Source: Planctomycetota bacterium (GTDB lineage: Bacteria > Planctomycetota > UBA1135). Taken from it: a stretch of 44,029 bases of DNA. Numbering within the stretch: the first letter of the stretch is position 1; each line of letters begins with the position of its first letter. The DNA is taken from contig RFGR01000080.1 in NCBI GenBank assembly GCA_003696625.1, positions 1 through 44,029 on the forward strand. Direction: 5' to 3'. The notes beneath the pieces are model-generated. The model made no database searches and was not told the DNA's origin. It saw only the letters and a program-made list of their open reading frames with translations. Made by a program: the position numbers and the translations under genes. Below are positions 24,694-32,991 of this stretch, in pieces.

Positions 24694-25767
24694 ATGTTCG
24701 CCGCCGCTTGTCTGCTGTTCGCCGCGGCCCAGGAGCCGATTCCCTGGGAGCGGTTCGTTCGCGAGGTCTACGACCCGGCCTGGTCGCTGCCGGAACCGAC
24801 CGCCCGGGAGCTGGTCGTGGACGGCCGGGAGGTGGTCCACCTGGCCGCAGCCATGCGCGAATGGGTGCGGCGCGACTTCGCCCTCGCCCCCGGCGCCGAA
24901 CCGGCGGCCGGCCACGAGCCGGTGCTGCTCGGCGACCTCGTGCGCGAGCTGCGGCCGCTCGCCCGCGACCGAAAGCGGTTTCGGGCCCGGATCGAGGAGC
25001 TGTCGGCCAAGCTGCCCGGTCTCGACCGACGCTCGGTCGAATGGCTCGGCCAGCTCCTGCGCGACGACGCGCTCCGGGGCGAGGACTGGGATCCCGGCGA
25101 CGACGAGCCGAACGACGGCCTGCTCCTCCTGCCGCCCTGGGAACTCGACCCGGAGGTGCCCGGCCGGCATCGCTACTGGCGGGAGCGCGGCGGCAACGGC
25201 TACGTCTATCAGCTCGCCGCCTTCTACTTCGCCGACGCTTGGTCGATCGCAACCACCGACTGCGACCTGGCCGCCTACCAGACCCACGCCAACAACGAGT
25301 ACGAAGACATCCACGCCGTCCCCGGCAGTCTGGTCCGGTCGACCGACCCGGCTGGTCGGCCGGTGGCGTCGTACCGGGTCTTCTACACCTGGGATCTGGA
25401 CTTCCCGTACTCGACCTACGACTGCGAGCTGGACGTCTTCATCCACGTCGACGACCGCGGCGATCTGGTCACCGAGACCCGCTCGGACAGCGAGGACGTC
25501 TACTGGACTGCCTCCCGCGACCTCTTCCTGCCCGTGCGCGACCACGCCGGCGAATGGGTCTGCTTCCTGCTCGTGCAGGAGTTCGGCATCGACATCGACG
25601 GGGTGCCCGACCGCGAGAGCGACCGACTCGAGGGCATCCGCGGCCTGGTCGGCAGCAAGAAGAAGCTGTGCGAGGCCCTGTTTGCCGGCCGGCGCGGCGA
25701 GCCGCACAATCCCTCTGACCCGGGCGAGCTGATCGCCGACTTCCCGTTCCCCGGGGGCGAGGGGTAG
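24694..25767 (+). CDS. unknown secreted protein
   Basis: I do not recognise this 357-residue protein. It has a very short signal peptide (MFAAACLLFAAAQEP) and a helical N-terminal half with VVHLAAAMREWVRRDF. The C-terminal half is rich in Asp, Tyr and Trp and includes YQLAAFYFADAWSIATTDCD, a beta-rich segment VFYTWDLDFPYSTYDCELDVF with paired Cys, and VDDRGDLVTE. The acidic, aromatic C-terminal half could bind calcium or carbohydrate but no catalytic motif is evident. It lies 21 bases after the sialate-O-acetylesterase-type gene on the same strand, so a role in the same locus is possible. A GC-rich hairpin follows its stop. Confidence 0.75.
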   Translation: MFAAACLLFAAAQEPIPWERFVREVYDPAWSLPEPTARELVVDGREVVHLAAAMREWVRRDFALAPGAEPAAGHEPVLLGDLVRELRPLARDRKRFRARIEELSAKLPGLDRRSVEWLGQLLRDDALRGEDWDPGDDEPNDGLLLLPPWELDPEVPGRHRYWRERGGNGYVYQLAAFYFADAWSIATTDCDLAAYQTHANNEYEDIHAVPGSLVRSTDPAGRPVASYRVFYTWDLDFPYSTYDCELDVFIHVDDRGDLVTETRSDSEDVYWTASRDLFLPVRDHAGEWVCFLLVQEFGIDIDGVPDRESDRLEGIRGLVGSKKKLCEALFAGRRGEPHNPSDPGELIADFPFPGGEG

Positions 25768-25816
25768 CCCAGGATCGATCCCGCCGCCGGCTGCTCCTCG
25801 TCCGCTCCCCCCTCCA

Positions 25817-25855
25817 GCCTCCGGAGGCCCCGGGCGGTGCGGCGGCGGCCGCCCG
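25817..25855 (+). terminator. GC-rich hairpins after the unknown secreted protein gene
   Basis: A 12-base perfect palindrome (25817-25828) is followed by a second hairpin with a 7-bp stem (25831-25837 with 25849-25855) and an 11-base loop. They lie 50-88 bases after the stop at 25767 and before the next promoter. There is no T-tract, so these would be pause or RNA-stability elements rather than classical intrinsic terminators. The remaining bases of this 212-base gap hold the next promoter and leader. Confidence 0.35.
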
Positions 25856-25897
25856 ACCGGCAGGCGCAAGCCGGATGATTCCAGGGATTCCGAGCGG

Positions 25898-25928
25898 CTG
25901 AAAGGCCCCTCTGGAATTTCCTTACAAT
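25898..25928 (+). promoter_or_regulatory. sigma70-like promoter (CTGAAA-19-TACAAT)
   Basis: TACAAT (25923-25928) is the best match to a housekeeping -10 box in the window. A weak -35, CTGAAA (25898-25903), lies 19 bases upstream. Transcription starting near 25935 would give a leader of about 45 bases containing a hairpin and an excellent ribosome-binding site. The patch is visibly AT-rich relative to its surroundings. Confidence 0.5.
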
Positions 25929-25937
25929 GAAGGAAGC

Positions 25938-25958
25938 CGGTCCGCGACCAGCGGACCG
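25938..25958 (+). promoter_or_regulatory. 8-bp hairpin in the 5' leader of the small secreted protein
   Basis: CGGTCCGC and GCGGACCG form a perfect 8-bp stem around the loop GACCA. The hairpin lies between the TACAAT promoter and the GGAGGG ribosome-binding site (25967-25972), ending nine bases before it. As DNA it is also a palindrome that a dimeric regulator could bind; as RNA it would sit at the very 5' end and could stabilise the message. Sequence alone does not decide between these. Confidence 0.5.
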
Positions 25959-25979
25959 TCCGCCTCGGAGGGAAGCCCC

Positions 25980-26351
25980 ATGAACCTGATCCGCTGGACC
26001 GCCTCCGCTCTCTTGACCACCTTCGTGATCCCCCCCTTGCTCGGGATCGGCGGCGACGCCCAGGCGGCGCCGATGTCCCCGGCCCTGCAGCAGGAGATCG
26101 CCCGGTTGGCTGCTCAGCCGGGCGGTCAGGGAGTGAAGGTCGAGGACGGCCGCGCCTCCTTCCTGATCCTCGCCACCGACGAGGTGATGGAGTTCGTCGC
26201 CGACGGTCTGGAGGGAATCGAGCCCTACATCGAGATCGTGCAGCAGGTCAAGGAGGCGGCCGCCGGTCCGTCCATGCTGCCGCCGGGAATTCGTCTGGCG
26301 CGGGTCAGCTTCGAGCTGGCGCTGCCGGCGGCCGCGGCGGCCCACCCCTGA
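25980..26351 (+). CDS. small secreted protein of unknown function
   Basis: This 123-residue protein begins with a signal peptide (MNLIRWTASALLTTFVIPPL, cleavage probably after AQA near residue 29). The mature part of about 95 residues has a helical stretch, QQEIARLAAQ, a short beta segment ASFLILATDEVMEFVADGL and a hydrophobic Ala-rich C-terminus. I do not recognise the family. It is the only gene here with a good housekeeping-type promoter, a leader hairpin and a strong ribosome-binding site (GGAGGG, seven bases before ATG), so it may be abundant. It stands alone between two gaps of more than 200 bases. Confidence 0.7.
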   Translation: MNLIRWTASALLTTFVIPPLLGIGGDAQAAPMSPALQQEIARLAAQPGGQGVKVEDGRASFLILATDEVMEFVADGLEGIEPYIEIVQQVKEAAAGPSMLPPGIRLARVSFELALPAAAAAHP

Positions 26352-26719
26352 ATCTGGGCCCACCCGCTGGTCCGGTATGCCGCCGTCGGCTGTAACCGGC
26401 GGGTGTTCCATCCGTCCTGTTCAGGGGGGCTGCGGCCGGGCGCCCCGAGGTGGCCCAAGAGGATTCCTCCGGGGCGGGAGTCGTCGGGCGGGCGGCTCCG
26501 CCTTTCCGGGCGGGCGGGCATCGGGAGGGCGTCCTGGGGCGGAGCTGCGCCGGTCGGCTGGGCGGCCTGAGCCGCCTCGCCGGCGGTTCTGCCGGCCGCC
26601 TCGGCCTCCGAGGCCCCGACTTCGACGATCCTGGTTACGCCGGAAGTGCTGAAATCGATCCAGAAGGCGGGACCAGATTCAGGAGGGGGTAGGCTGGGGC
26701 GCCTGTCGCCTCGACCCCC
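26352..26719. other. 368-base gap without a supported gene
   Basis: Just after the small secreted protein gene is a potential stem, CACCCGC (26361-26367) with GCGGGTG (26399-26405), enclosing a nested CCGGT/ACCGG pair. It has no T-tract. Near the far end is TAGGCT (26690-26695), 24 bases before the next ATG, a likely -10. An open minus-strand frame across the middle has moderately coding-like third positions but no sensible start, and it runs antisense into the small secreted protein gene, so it is not called. Confidence 0.5.
26690..26695 (+). promoter_or_regulatory. candidate -10 TAGGCT before the Gfo/Idh/MocA gene
   Basis: The hexamer lies 24 bases before the ATG at 26720, the same spacing as the TAGGCT before the esterase gene at 22693. 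An AGGAGGGGG run overlaps just upstream at 26681-26689 but is too far from the ATG to act as a ribosome-binding site. Confidence 0.35.
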
Positions 26720-27973
26720 ATGCCTCTGGATCGCCGCGCCTTCCTCCGCTGGTCCGCCGCCGCCGGTGTCGCGGCCGCCTGGACCGGCCTCGCCGCCGCC
26801 CGGCCCGGGCGGCCGCCGTGGTCGCCGAACGACCAGATCGGAATCGGGCTGATCGGGGTCGGCGGCATGGGCGGGGCCCACCTCCGCACCCTGCTCGGTA
26901 TGCCCGAGGAGTTCCGAGTCCTGGCCGTGGCCGACGTCGATCGCGGCCGGGCTGAGCGTGCCGCCGCTGCGGCCGGCGGGGTGCCTTCGTTCGGGGACTA
27001 CCGCCGGCTGCTCGAGCTGCCGGAGCTGGACGCGGTCCTGATCGCCACCCCGGACCACTGGCACGCGCTGCCGGCGGTCCATGCCTGCGAGGCCGGCCTC
27101 GACGTCTACTGCGAGAAGCCGCTGTCGCTGACGATCCGCCAGGGCCGGGAGATGGTGCGGGCCGCCCGCCGCGCCGGGCGGGTGTTCCAGACCGGCTCCC
27201 AGCAGCGCTCCGACCCCTTGTTCCGGCGTGCGGTCGAGCTGGTCCGGAACGGCGCCATCGGCCGGATCGAGCGGGTCCAGGTGGCTCTCTTCCGCGGCCC
27301 GAGCGCGCCCTGGCAGCCGCCGGAGCCGCCGCCGGACGGGTTGGATTGGGACTTCTGGCTCGGGCCGCTGCCCTGGGAGGAGTACCGGCCCCGGCGCTGC
27401 CACTACGACTTCCGCTGGTTCCTCGCGTCCTCCGGCGGGATGCTGACCGACTGGGGCGCCCACCACAACGACATCGCTCAGTGGGGCCTTGGCCGCGAGG
27501 AGTCCGGACCGGTCGAGATCGAAGGCACGGCCGAATTCGATCCGGACAGCATGTTCACCACGCCCGTCCGGTTCGAGGTCCATTACCGCTATCCGGACGG
27601 GGTCGAGCTGGTCTGCTCCAGCGAGGGTCGCAACGGGGTCACCTTCCACGGGGAGGGCGGCCGGATCTTCGTCACCCGCGGCGCTCTCGAGGCCGATCCG
27701 CCCGAGCTGCTCGATCTGCCGGTCGGCGGCTCCTGGCGGCTGCCGCCCTCGCCCGGCCACCATCGCGACTTCGCCGCCTGCGTGCGCAGCCGGAGCCGGC
27801 CGATCGCCGACGTCGAGATCGGCCACCGCTCGGCCACGATCTGCCACCTCGGCAATCTGGCCATCCTGCTCCGGAGGCGGCTGTTCTGGGATCCCGAACA
27901 GGAGCGGTTCCGGCGGGACGAGGAGGCGAATCGGCTTCTCGACCGACCGATGCGCGCGCCCTGGAGTCTGTGA
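26720..27973 (+). CDS. Tat-exported Gfo/Idh/MocA-family oxidoreductase
   Basis: The 417-residue protein starts with a twin-arginine signal (DRRAFLRWSAAAG, R5 R6) and then a Rossmann fold with GLIGVGGMGG at about residues 44-53. The family motif CEKPLSL carries the catalytic Lys, and a C-terminal substrate domain with GGMLTDWGAHHNDIAQWGLG follows. Export of a folded, NAD(P)-containing enzyme is typical of the large family of Tat-dependent members in Planctomycetes and related bacteria; some are glycosidases or epimerases that retain bound NAD. The substrate is unknown. Its TGA overlaps the start of the HEAT-repeat lipoprotein gene (TGATG), so the two are translationally coupled and may act together. 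Confidence 0.9.
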   Translation: MPLDRRAFLRWSAAAGVAAAWTGLAAARPGRPPWSPNDQIGIGLIGVGGMGGAHLRTLLGMPEEFRVLAVADVDRGRAERAAAAAGGVPSFGDYRRLLELPELDAVLIATPDHWHALPAVHACEAGLDVYCEKPLSLTIRQGREMVRAARRAGRVFQTGSQQRSDPLFRRAVELVRNGAIGRIERVQVALFRGPSAPWQPPEPPPDGLDWDFWLGPLPWEEYRPRRCHYDFRWFLASSGGMLTDWGAHHNDIAQWGLGREESGPVEIEGTAEFDPDSMFTTPVRFEVHYRYPDGVELVCSSEGRNGVTFHGEGGRIFVTRGALEADPPELLDLPVGGSWRLPPSPGHHRDFAACVRSRSRPIADVEIGHRSATICHLGNLAILLRRRLFWDPEQERFRRDEEANRLLDRPMRAPWSL

Positions 27974-30045
27974 TGGAGTCGGGCGCCGCTCTCCGCATCC
28001 TCCTGCCGCCGATCCTGGTCGCGGCCGCCTGTCACGCCCCGCCGCCGCCGCCCCAGGAGCCGCCGGAGGAGATCGAGGTTCCGCTCGTCCCCGAGCCCTC
28101 GCCCTTCGACCTGCCCGGCCAGGAACTGCGGTCCTGGATCTCTTCCGGACACGGCCACATCCGCGAACAGGCGGTCGAGCTGGCATGGAAGGCCGGTCCG
28201 GACGGCGTGGCGACGGTGGCCGACCTGCTCGACGACGAACGCCCGGAGGTGGCGCGGGCGGCCGAGCGGGCGCTGTGGACACTGGTCCACCACGCCGCCG
28301 ATCCGTCCTCGCCGCGCCGACGGCGGGAGACGGCGGCCGCGATTGCGGCCGAGATCCACCGCCCCCGCTCTCTCGCCGCCCGCGAGAAGCTGCTCGCGGC
28401 GCTGGCGGTCGCCGGGCCGGGCAGGTCGGCGGTGGCGGAGGTCGCCGCCTGGCTCGACCATCCCGGCCTGCGGCCGGCGGCGCTGCGGGCCCTGGAGCGC
28501 ATGCCGCAGCCGGAGGCGGGGGAGGCCTTGGCGGCCGCGCTCGCCCGAGCGACCGCGGAGGGGGCGGCAGCCGAGACCCGTCTCGGCCTGATCCTGGCCC
28601 TCGGCGGCCGGCAGGACGCCGCCGGCGCCCGCGAGCTGCTGGCCGTGGCCGGGGATGGTTCGGAGCCCGAGCTGGCCCGGGCCGCCCGCCGTGCCCTGGC
28701 CCGGTCCGGCGCCGCCGAGGCGGCCGCGGCCTTCTTGGCTCTGGCCAGCGCCGATTCTCCCTCGCCGGCGGCGGCGTTGGATTCGCTGCGTTGGGCCCAG
28801 GCCGCCGCCGCCCGCGGCCGCGAGCGAGACGCCCGCGCGGTCGAGGAAGCGCTTCTCCACCACTCGGCCGCCTCGGTTCGGGCCGGCGCGGTGGCCGGGC
28901 TGGCCGAGCGGCCGGGCGAGGAGATCCCGGGGCTGCTCGTCGCCGCCCTCGACGACCCGGATCCGGCGGTGCGGGCCGCCGCCCGTTCCGGTCTGGCCGC
29001 GCGTCCCGGCCGGTTGACCGACAAGGCTCTCGAGCGGGCCTACCGCGACGGCGACGACGCCCGCCGGGCCGAGATTCTTCGGCTGCGGGTGGAGCGCGAC
29101 GGCGCCGACCGGGCGGCGGCGGCCGACCGGATCGCCGCGGCGCTCGCCTCCTGGGGGCCGATCGAGCGCCTCGCCGCGCTGGAGCTGGCCGCCCTTCGGC
29201 CGGCCGAGCCGTTCGTGCCCCTGCTCGAGCGGACGCGGGACCGTGGCACCCCGGAAGAGCGCGCCGCGGCCGAGAAGGCGCTGCTCGCTTGCGCCGAGCG
29301 GCGGGCCGGTGAGGACCCTCAGGCGGCCAGGGAACTGTATTCCTCCCTGGCCGAGCAGACCGAGGATCCGGCCGTCGCCGCCGCCGCCCGCGCCGGCGCC
29401 TTCCGCGCCTGGCTGGCCGCAGCCGTGGTTTCAGCGGCAGAGGATCCGACCGCGGCCGCCGCGGAGCTGGACGCGATCATCCGGGCGGAGGGCGTGCCGG
29501 CCGCGGTCCGCCGCGCCGCCGGCGCCCGCCTGGCGGCGCTCGGCGAGGACATCGGCGCCTACGCCCGCGAGGCCGGCTTCCTGACCCACTGGTGGCTCGG
29601 GCCGGTCGAGGCTCGGGACGTCCGTCCCTTCCTCGAGCACCCGTTCAGCATCGACGGCCCCGACCCGCTCGCCCGTCCGCAGGGCTGGCGCGCGATCGAC
29701 GTCGCCGACCTCGACGGCATCCTCGATCTGCGCGCCCTGTGCGAGCCCAAGGAGGAGGCGGCGGTCTACCTTTGGACCCGCTTCGAACTCCCCGCCGGCC
29801 AGCCGGTCCTGCTGCAGCTCGGCAGCGACGACGGGGTCGTGGTCTGGCTGGACAACGAGCTGGTCCACCGGAACGAGGTGATGCGCGCCCTGACCCCGGA
29901 TCAAGACCGGGTGCCGCTTCAGCTCGCGGCCGGGCCCCATTCCCTGCTCGTCAAGGTCACCCAGGGCGGCGGCGGCTGGGAGTTCTGCCTCCGCCTCACC
30001 GACCCTGCCGGCCGGCCTCTGGCCCTGGCGCCCGCCGGCTCCTGA
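27973..30045 (+). CDS. HEAT-repeat lipoprotein with C-terminal beta-sandwich domain
   Basis: The 690-residue protein has a lipoprotein signal (LPPILVAAAC, C20) and a proline-rich linker. A long alpha-solenoid of HEAT-like repeats follows at about residues 45-510, rich in Ala, Arg, Glu and Leu (units such as AALDDPDPAVRAAARSGLAARPG). The last 150 residues are beta-rich. They contain YLWTRFELPAGQPVLLQLGSD followed by DGVVVWLDNELVHRN and GPHSLLVKVTQGGGGWEF, which resembles PA14-like or NPCBM-like modules of glycan-binding proteins. It starts at the ATG overlapping the upstream TGA. A scaffold on the periplasmic side that binds glycan and other proteins is inferred from the domains. Such solenoid lipoproteins are frequent in Planctomycetota. 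Confidence 0.8.
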   Translation: MESGAALRILLPPILVAAACHAPPPPPQEPPEEIEVPLVPEPSPFDLPGQELRSWISSGHGHIREQAVELAWKAGPDGVATVADLLDDERPEVARAAERALWTLVHHAADPSSPRRRRETAAAIAAEIHRPRSLAAREKLLAALAVAGPGRSAVAEVAAWLDHPGLRPAALRALERMPQPEAGEALAAALARATAEGAAAETRLGLILALGGRQDAAGARELLAVAGDGSEPELARAARRALARSGAAEAAAAFLALASADSPSPAAALDSLRWAQAAAARGRERDARAVEEALLHHSAASVRAGAVAGLAERPGEEIPGLLVAALDDPDPAVRAAARSGLAARPGRLTDKALERAYRDGDDARRAEILRLRVERDGADRAAAADRIAAALASWGPIERLAALELAALRPAEPFVPLLERTRDRGTPEERAAAEKALLACAERRAGEDPQAARELYSSLAEQTEDPAVAAAARAGAFRAWLAAAVVSAAEDPTAAAAELDAIIRAEGVPAAVRRAAGARLAALGEDIGAYAREAGFLTHWWLGPVEARDVRPFLEHPFSIDGPDPLARPQGWRAIDVADLDGILDLRALCEPKEEAAVYLWTRFELPAGQPVLLQLGSDDGVVVWLDNELVHRNEVMRALTPDQDRVPLQLAAGPHSLLVKVTQGGGGWEFCLRLTDPAGRPLALAPAGS

Positions 30046-30101
30046 GCTAGAAAGGGGCATGGCTCGGCCGGCAGAGGGTCGGTTCGCGCCGGGAGGAATC
30101 C

Positions 30102-30599
<498 letters not shown>

Positions 30600-30641
30600 T
30601 CGGTATCCGTCCCGTGGCCGTAGGGTAGGGCCGGAACGGCC

Positions 30642-30831
30642 GTGCCCGCGGCCATCCCCCTCCTCGCGGCCCTGCACCGCCGAGTGGCGGTGGTCTGGAC
30701 CGGCCCCGCCCTTCGCCTTGCCGCCGGGCCCGCCGCCGGGGCTCGAGCTGTGGTTCGCGGCGGTCTCGTACCGCGCCGGGTCAGTGCGCCTCGGCGCCAT
30801 CACCGACGCGCGGCGGATCCTCTTCTCCTGA
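30642..30831 (+). pseudogene. possible short gene broken by a +1 frameshift
   Basis: A GTG start at 30642 reads VPAAIPLLAALHRRVAVVWTG with almost all third positions G or C, then loses that bias near 30710. From there the +1 frame regains it and reads PGLELWFAAVSYRAGSVRLGAITDARRILFS to a TGA at 30829-30831. Joined, this would be a protein of about 62 residues. A TAGGGT hexamer lies 15 bases before the GTG. One extra base in the C-rich run around 30700-30712 would explain the break, either a true mutation or a sequencing error. I do not recognise the product. Confidence 0.3.
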
Positions 30832-30881
30832 GCGGCGGTGGTTGCCGGAACCCGGACCCCGGCGCCGGGTTGCGCGGAACC

Positions 30882-32513
30882 ATGGCAGTCACCCTCCTCT
30901 CCCTCATGCTCGCGGCCGCGGCCCAGGGCGGCGGCCTGCTCCCGCCGCCGGTGCCGCCCGGCAACCCGATCACCCAGTCCAAGGTCCTGCTCGGCAAGAC
31001 CCTGTTCTGGGACGAGCAGCTCAGCTCGACCCGCACCGTCTCCTGCGGCAGCTGCCACCTGCCGGAGGCCGGCGGCTCCGACCCGCGCTCGCTGCTCGGC
31101 GGCCCGGCCGTGACCCACCCCGGCCCGGACGGGGTCTTCGGCACCCCGGACGACGTCCTCGGCTCACCCGGCGTGGTGCGCAGCGACGCCGCCGGCCTCT
31201 ACGTGGCCGATCCGGTCTACTCGCTGGCGCCGCAGGTGACGCCGCGCCGCTCGATGGGGGTGGTGAACGCCGCCTACTCGCCCCAGCTCTTCTGGGACGG
31301 CCGCGCCGACCAGGTCTTCCGCGATCCGATCACCAACCAGGTCGTGCTCGGCCGCTTCGCCGCGCTCGAGAGCCAGGTCCTCGGCCCGCCGGTGAGCGAG
31401 GTCGAGATGGGGCACGAGGGGCGCGACTGGAACGACGTCGCGGCCCGGATCGCCGCCGCGCCGCCGCTGGCGTTGAGCGGCGGTCCCACCCCGGACCTGG
31501 CCGCCTGGCTGGACGGGCGCGACTACCCGGCGCTGTTCCTCGAGGCCTTCGGCACTCCGGAGGTCACCCCGTCCCGGATCGCGATGGCCATCGCCAGCTA
31601 CGAGCGGACCCTGGTCAGCGACCAGGCGCCGATCTTCGCCTTCCTGGCCGGCAACACCGCCGCCTTGACGCCGCAGGAACAGCGCGGCTTCGCCCTCTTC
31701 AACTCGCCGCGGCTGGCCTGCAACCTGTGCCACTTCGGCCCCCGCTTCACCGACGACCAGTTCCGCTACACCGGCGTTCGGCCGCAGGCCGAGGATCCGG
31801 GGCGCGCCGCGGTCACCGGCGATCCGGCCGACGAAGGCGCGATGAAGGTGCCGTCGCTGCTCAACGTCGCGCTGCGGCCGCCCTACTTCCACGGCGGCCA
31901 GGCGGCCGACCTGGCGGCGGTGGTCGACTTCTACGACCGCGGCGGCGACTTCGACGGCCCGAACAAGCCGCCGACGATCCACCCGCTCGGCCTGAGCGCG
32001 GCCGAGAAGGCCGACCTCCTCGCCTTCCTCGGCCGGCCGCTGACCGATCCGCGGCTGGCGGCGCGGCAGGCGCCCTTCGACCGGCCGGTGCTCTATGCCG
32101 AATCCGGCCGGCAGCCGCGCCTCTACGGCCGGCCGACCGCCGGCGCGGCCGGGATCGAGCCGGTGATGGTCGCGGCCGAACCGCCGCTGGCCGGCAACCC
32201 CTCGCTGACCATCGGGCTCGACCACGGTCGCGGCGGTGCCCTGGCGGCGCTGGTCGTGGACACCGCCGACGATCCGCTCGGCCACCCGGTGCAGGGGGCG
32301 CTGGCCTTCCTCGCCCTGGGCCCGGACCAGGTGCGGCACCTGATCCAGCTCGACGGCGCCGGCCCCGGCGGCGGCACCGCCTCGTTCTCCTTCACCGTAC
32401 CGGCCGGCGCGGCGGTGGTCGGGCAGCGGCGCTACGCCCAGTGGTTCGTGGCGGACCCGGGCGCGCCCGGCGGCCTGGCCGCCAGCGCCGCGGCCGAGTT
32501 CACGGTCTTCTGA
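30882..32513 (+). CDS. di-haem cytochrome c peroxidase (MauG/CCP family)
   Basis: The 543-residue exported protein has a short signal peptide (MAVTLLSLMLAAAAQG) and two haem c motifs, CGSCH (C55, C58, H59) and CNLCH (C280, C283, H284). It also has the family blocks LGKTLFWDEQLSSTRTVSCG and VPSLLNVALRPPYFHGG. It should reduce hydrogen peroxide in the periplasm with cytochrome c electrons. An insert (residues about 65-100) and a C-terminal extension of about 125 residues go beyond the usual length of 320-350. The extension ends AQWFVADPGAPGGLAASAAAEF, a beta-rich module I associate with secreted proteins of deep-branching Planctomycetota. The ATG at 30882 is chosen because a longer in-frame reading adds an arginine-rich tail before the signal peptide. 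Confidence 0.88.
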   Translation: MAVTLLSLMLAAAAQGGGLLPPPVPPGNPITQSKVLLGKTLFWDEQLSSTRTVSCGSCHLPEAGGSDPRSLLGGPAVTHPGPDGVFGTPDDVLGSPGVVRSDAAGLYVADPVYSLAPQVTPRRSMGVVNAAYSPQLFWDGRADQVFRDPITNQVVLGRFAALESQVLGPPVSEVEMGHEGRDWNDVAARIAAAPPLALSGGPTPDLAAWLDGRDYPALFLEAFGTPEVTPSRIAMAIASYERTLVSDQAPIFAFLAGNTAALTPQEQRGFALFNSPRLACNLCHFGPRFTDDQFRYTGVRPQAEDPGRAAVTGDPADEGAMKVPSLLNVALRPPYFHGGQAADLAAVVDFYDRGGDFDGPNKPPTIHPLGLSAAEKADLLAFLGRPLTDPRLAARQAPFDRPVLYAESGRQPRLYGRPTAGAAGIEPVMVAAEPPLAGNPSLTIGLDHGRGGALAALVVDTADDPLGHPVQGALAFLALGPDQVRHLIQLDGAGPGGGTASFSFTVPAGAAVVGQRRYAQWFVADPGAPGGLAASAAAEFTVF

Positions 32514-32529
32514 GCGCGGACGAAACGAT

Positions 32530-32557
32530 GGAGGCCGCCCGGAGTGGGGCGGCCTCC
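32530..32557. terminator. bidirectional GC-rich hairpin between convergent genes
   Basis: GGAGGCCGCCC (32530-32540) pairs perfectly with GGGCGGCCTCC (32547-32557) around a six-base loop. It lies 17 bases after the peroxidase stop and 29 bases from the stop of the convergent small gene. It has no T-tract on either side, so it could be a termination or RNA-end-protection hairpin for both transcripts. Confidence 0.6.
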
Positions 32558-32585
32558 GGCGTCCGGGGCGCGAGGGAAAGCGGCT

Positions 32586-32991
32586 TCAGTCGTGGGTGAT
32601 GGCGAGCGCGGCGTGGCGGGCGATGGCGCTCTCCCAGGTGCCGGGCAGGGCCCGGACGGAGAAACTCCGCTGGCCATCGAAGGCGACCTGGATCTCCGCC
32701 GGGGCGGCGGGCGAGACCTCCCGCGCCGCCAGGCGGGTATCGATCAGCCCGGACTCGTTGATCTCGGCCAGGACCAAAACGAGCCGGAGGCCGCCGCTGC
32801 CATCCCGGATGAGGTCCGAGGAGACGAGTCCGGTGCCCTCCTCGACCGGGGCGGAACTGCTGAGCAGGATGGTGCCGCCGCCGCTCGGGACCGGCGGCTG
32901 GTCAGGCAGGAAGGCCGCCCGGGCGAGCGAGAAGGGCCAGGGCCGATAACGCCACGAGTAGGGGGAGAAGGAAATAGGGCTTCTTGGTCAT
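32586..32991 (-). pseudogene. small secreted protein gene disrupted by a frameshift
   Basis: The ATG at 32991 opens a clear signal peptide (MTKKPYFLLPLLVALSALAL) that stops at a TGA (32902-32904). The +1 frame then continues uninterrupted from about 32920 to 32586 with coding-like third positions and protein-like content, including GGTILLSSSAPVEEGTGLVSS, LRLVLVLAEINESGLIDTR and ALPGTWESAIARHAAL. Joining the frames near the GCCCGGGCGG run would give about 134 residues. I do not recognise the family. The break could be a sequencing error in a C/G run, a recent mutation or +1 frameshifting. A minimal downstream reading from an internal TTG covers only the last 63 residues and would lack the signal peptide. 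Confidence 0.55.

Noticed and set aside
26225-26690. Minus-strand frame with coding-like third positions across the gap before the Gfo/Idh/MocA gene
   Set aside because: It has no plausible start or ribosome-binding site, extends antisense into the well-supported small secreted protein gene, and has no known motif. Its third-position bias is weaker than that of real genes here.
27346-27972. N-terminal extension of the HEAT-repeat protein
   Set aside because: It overlaps the Gfo/Idh/MocA gene in another frame, is rich in Arg/Pro shadow sequence, and would place the lipoprotein signal internally.
30642-30881. N-terminal extension of the di-haem peroxidase
   Set aside because: The extension is arginine-rich and would bury the signal peptide that begins at the ATG at 30882.
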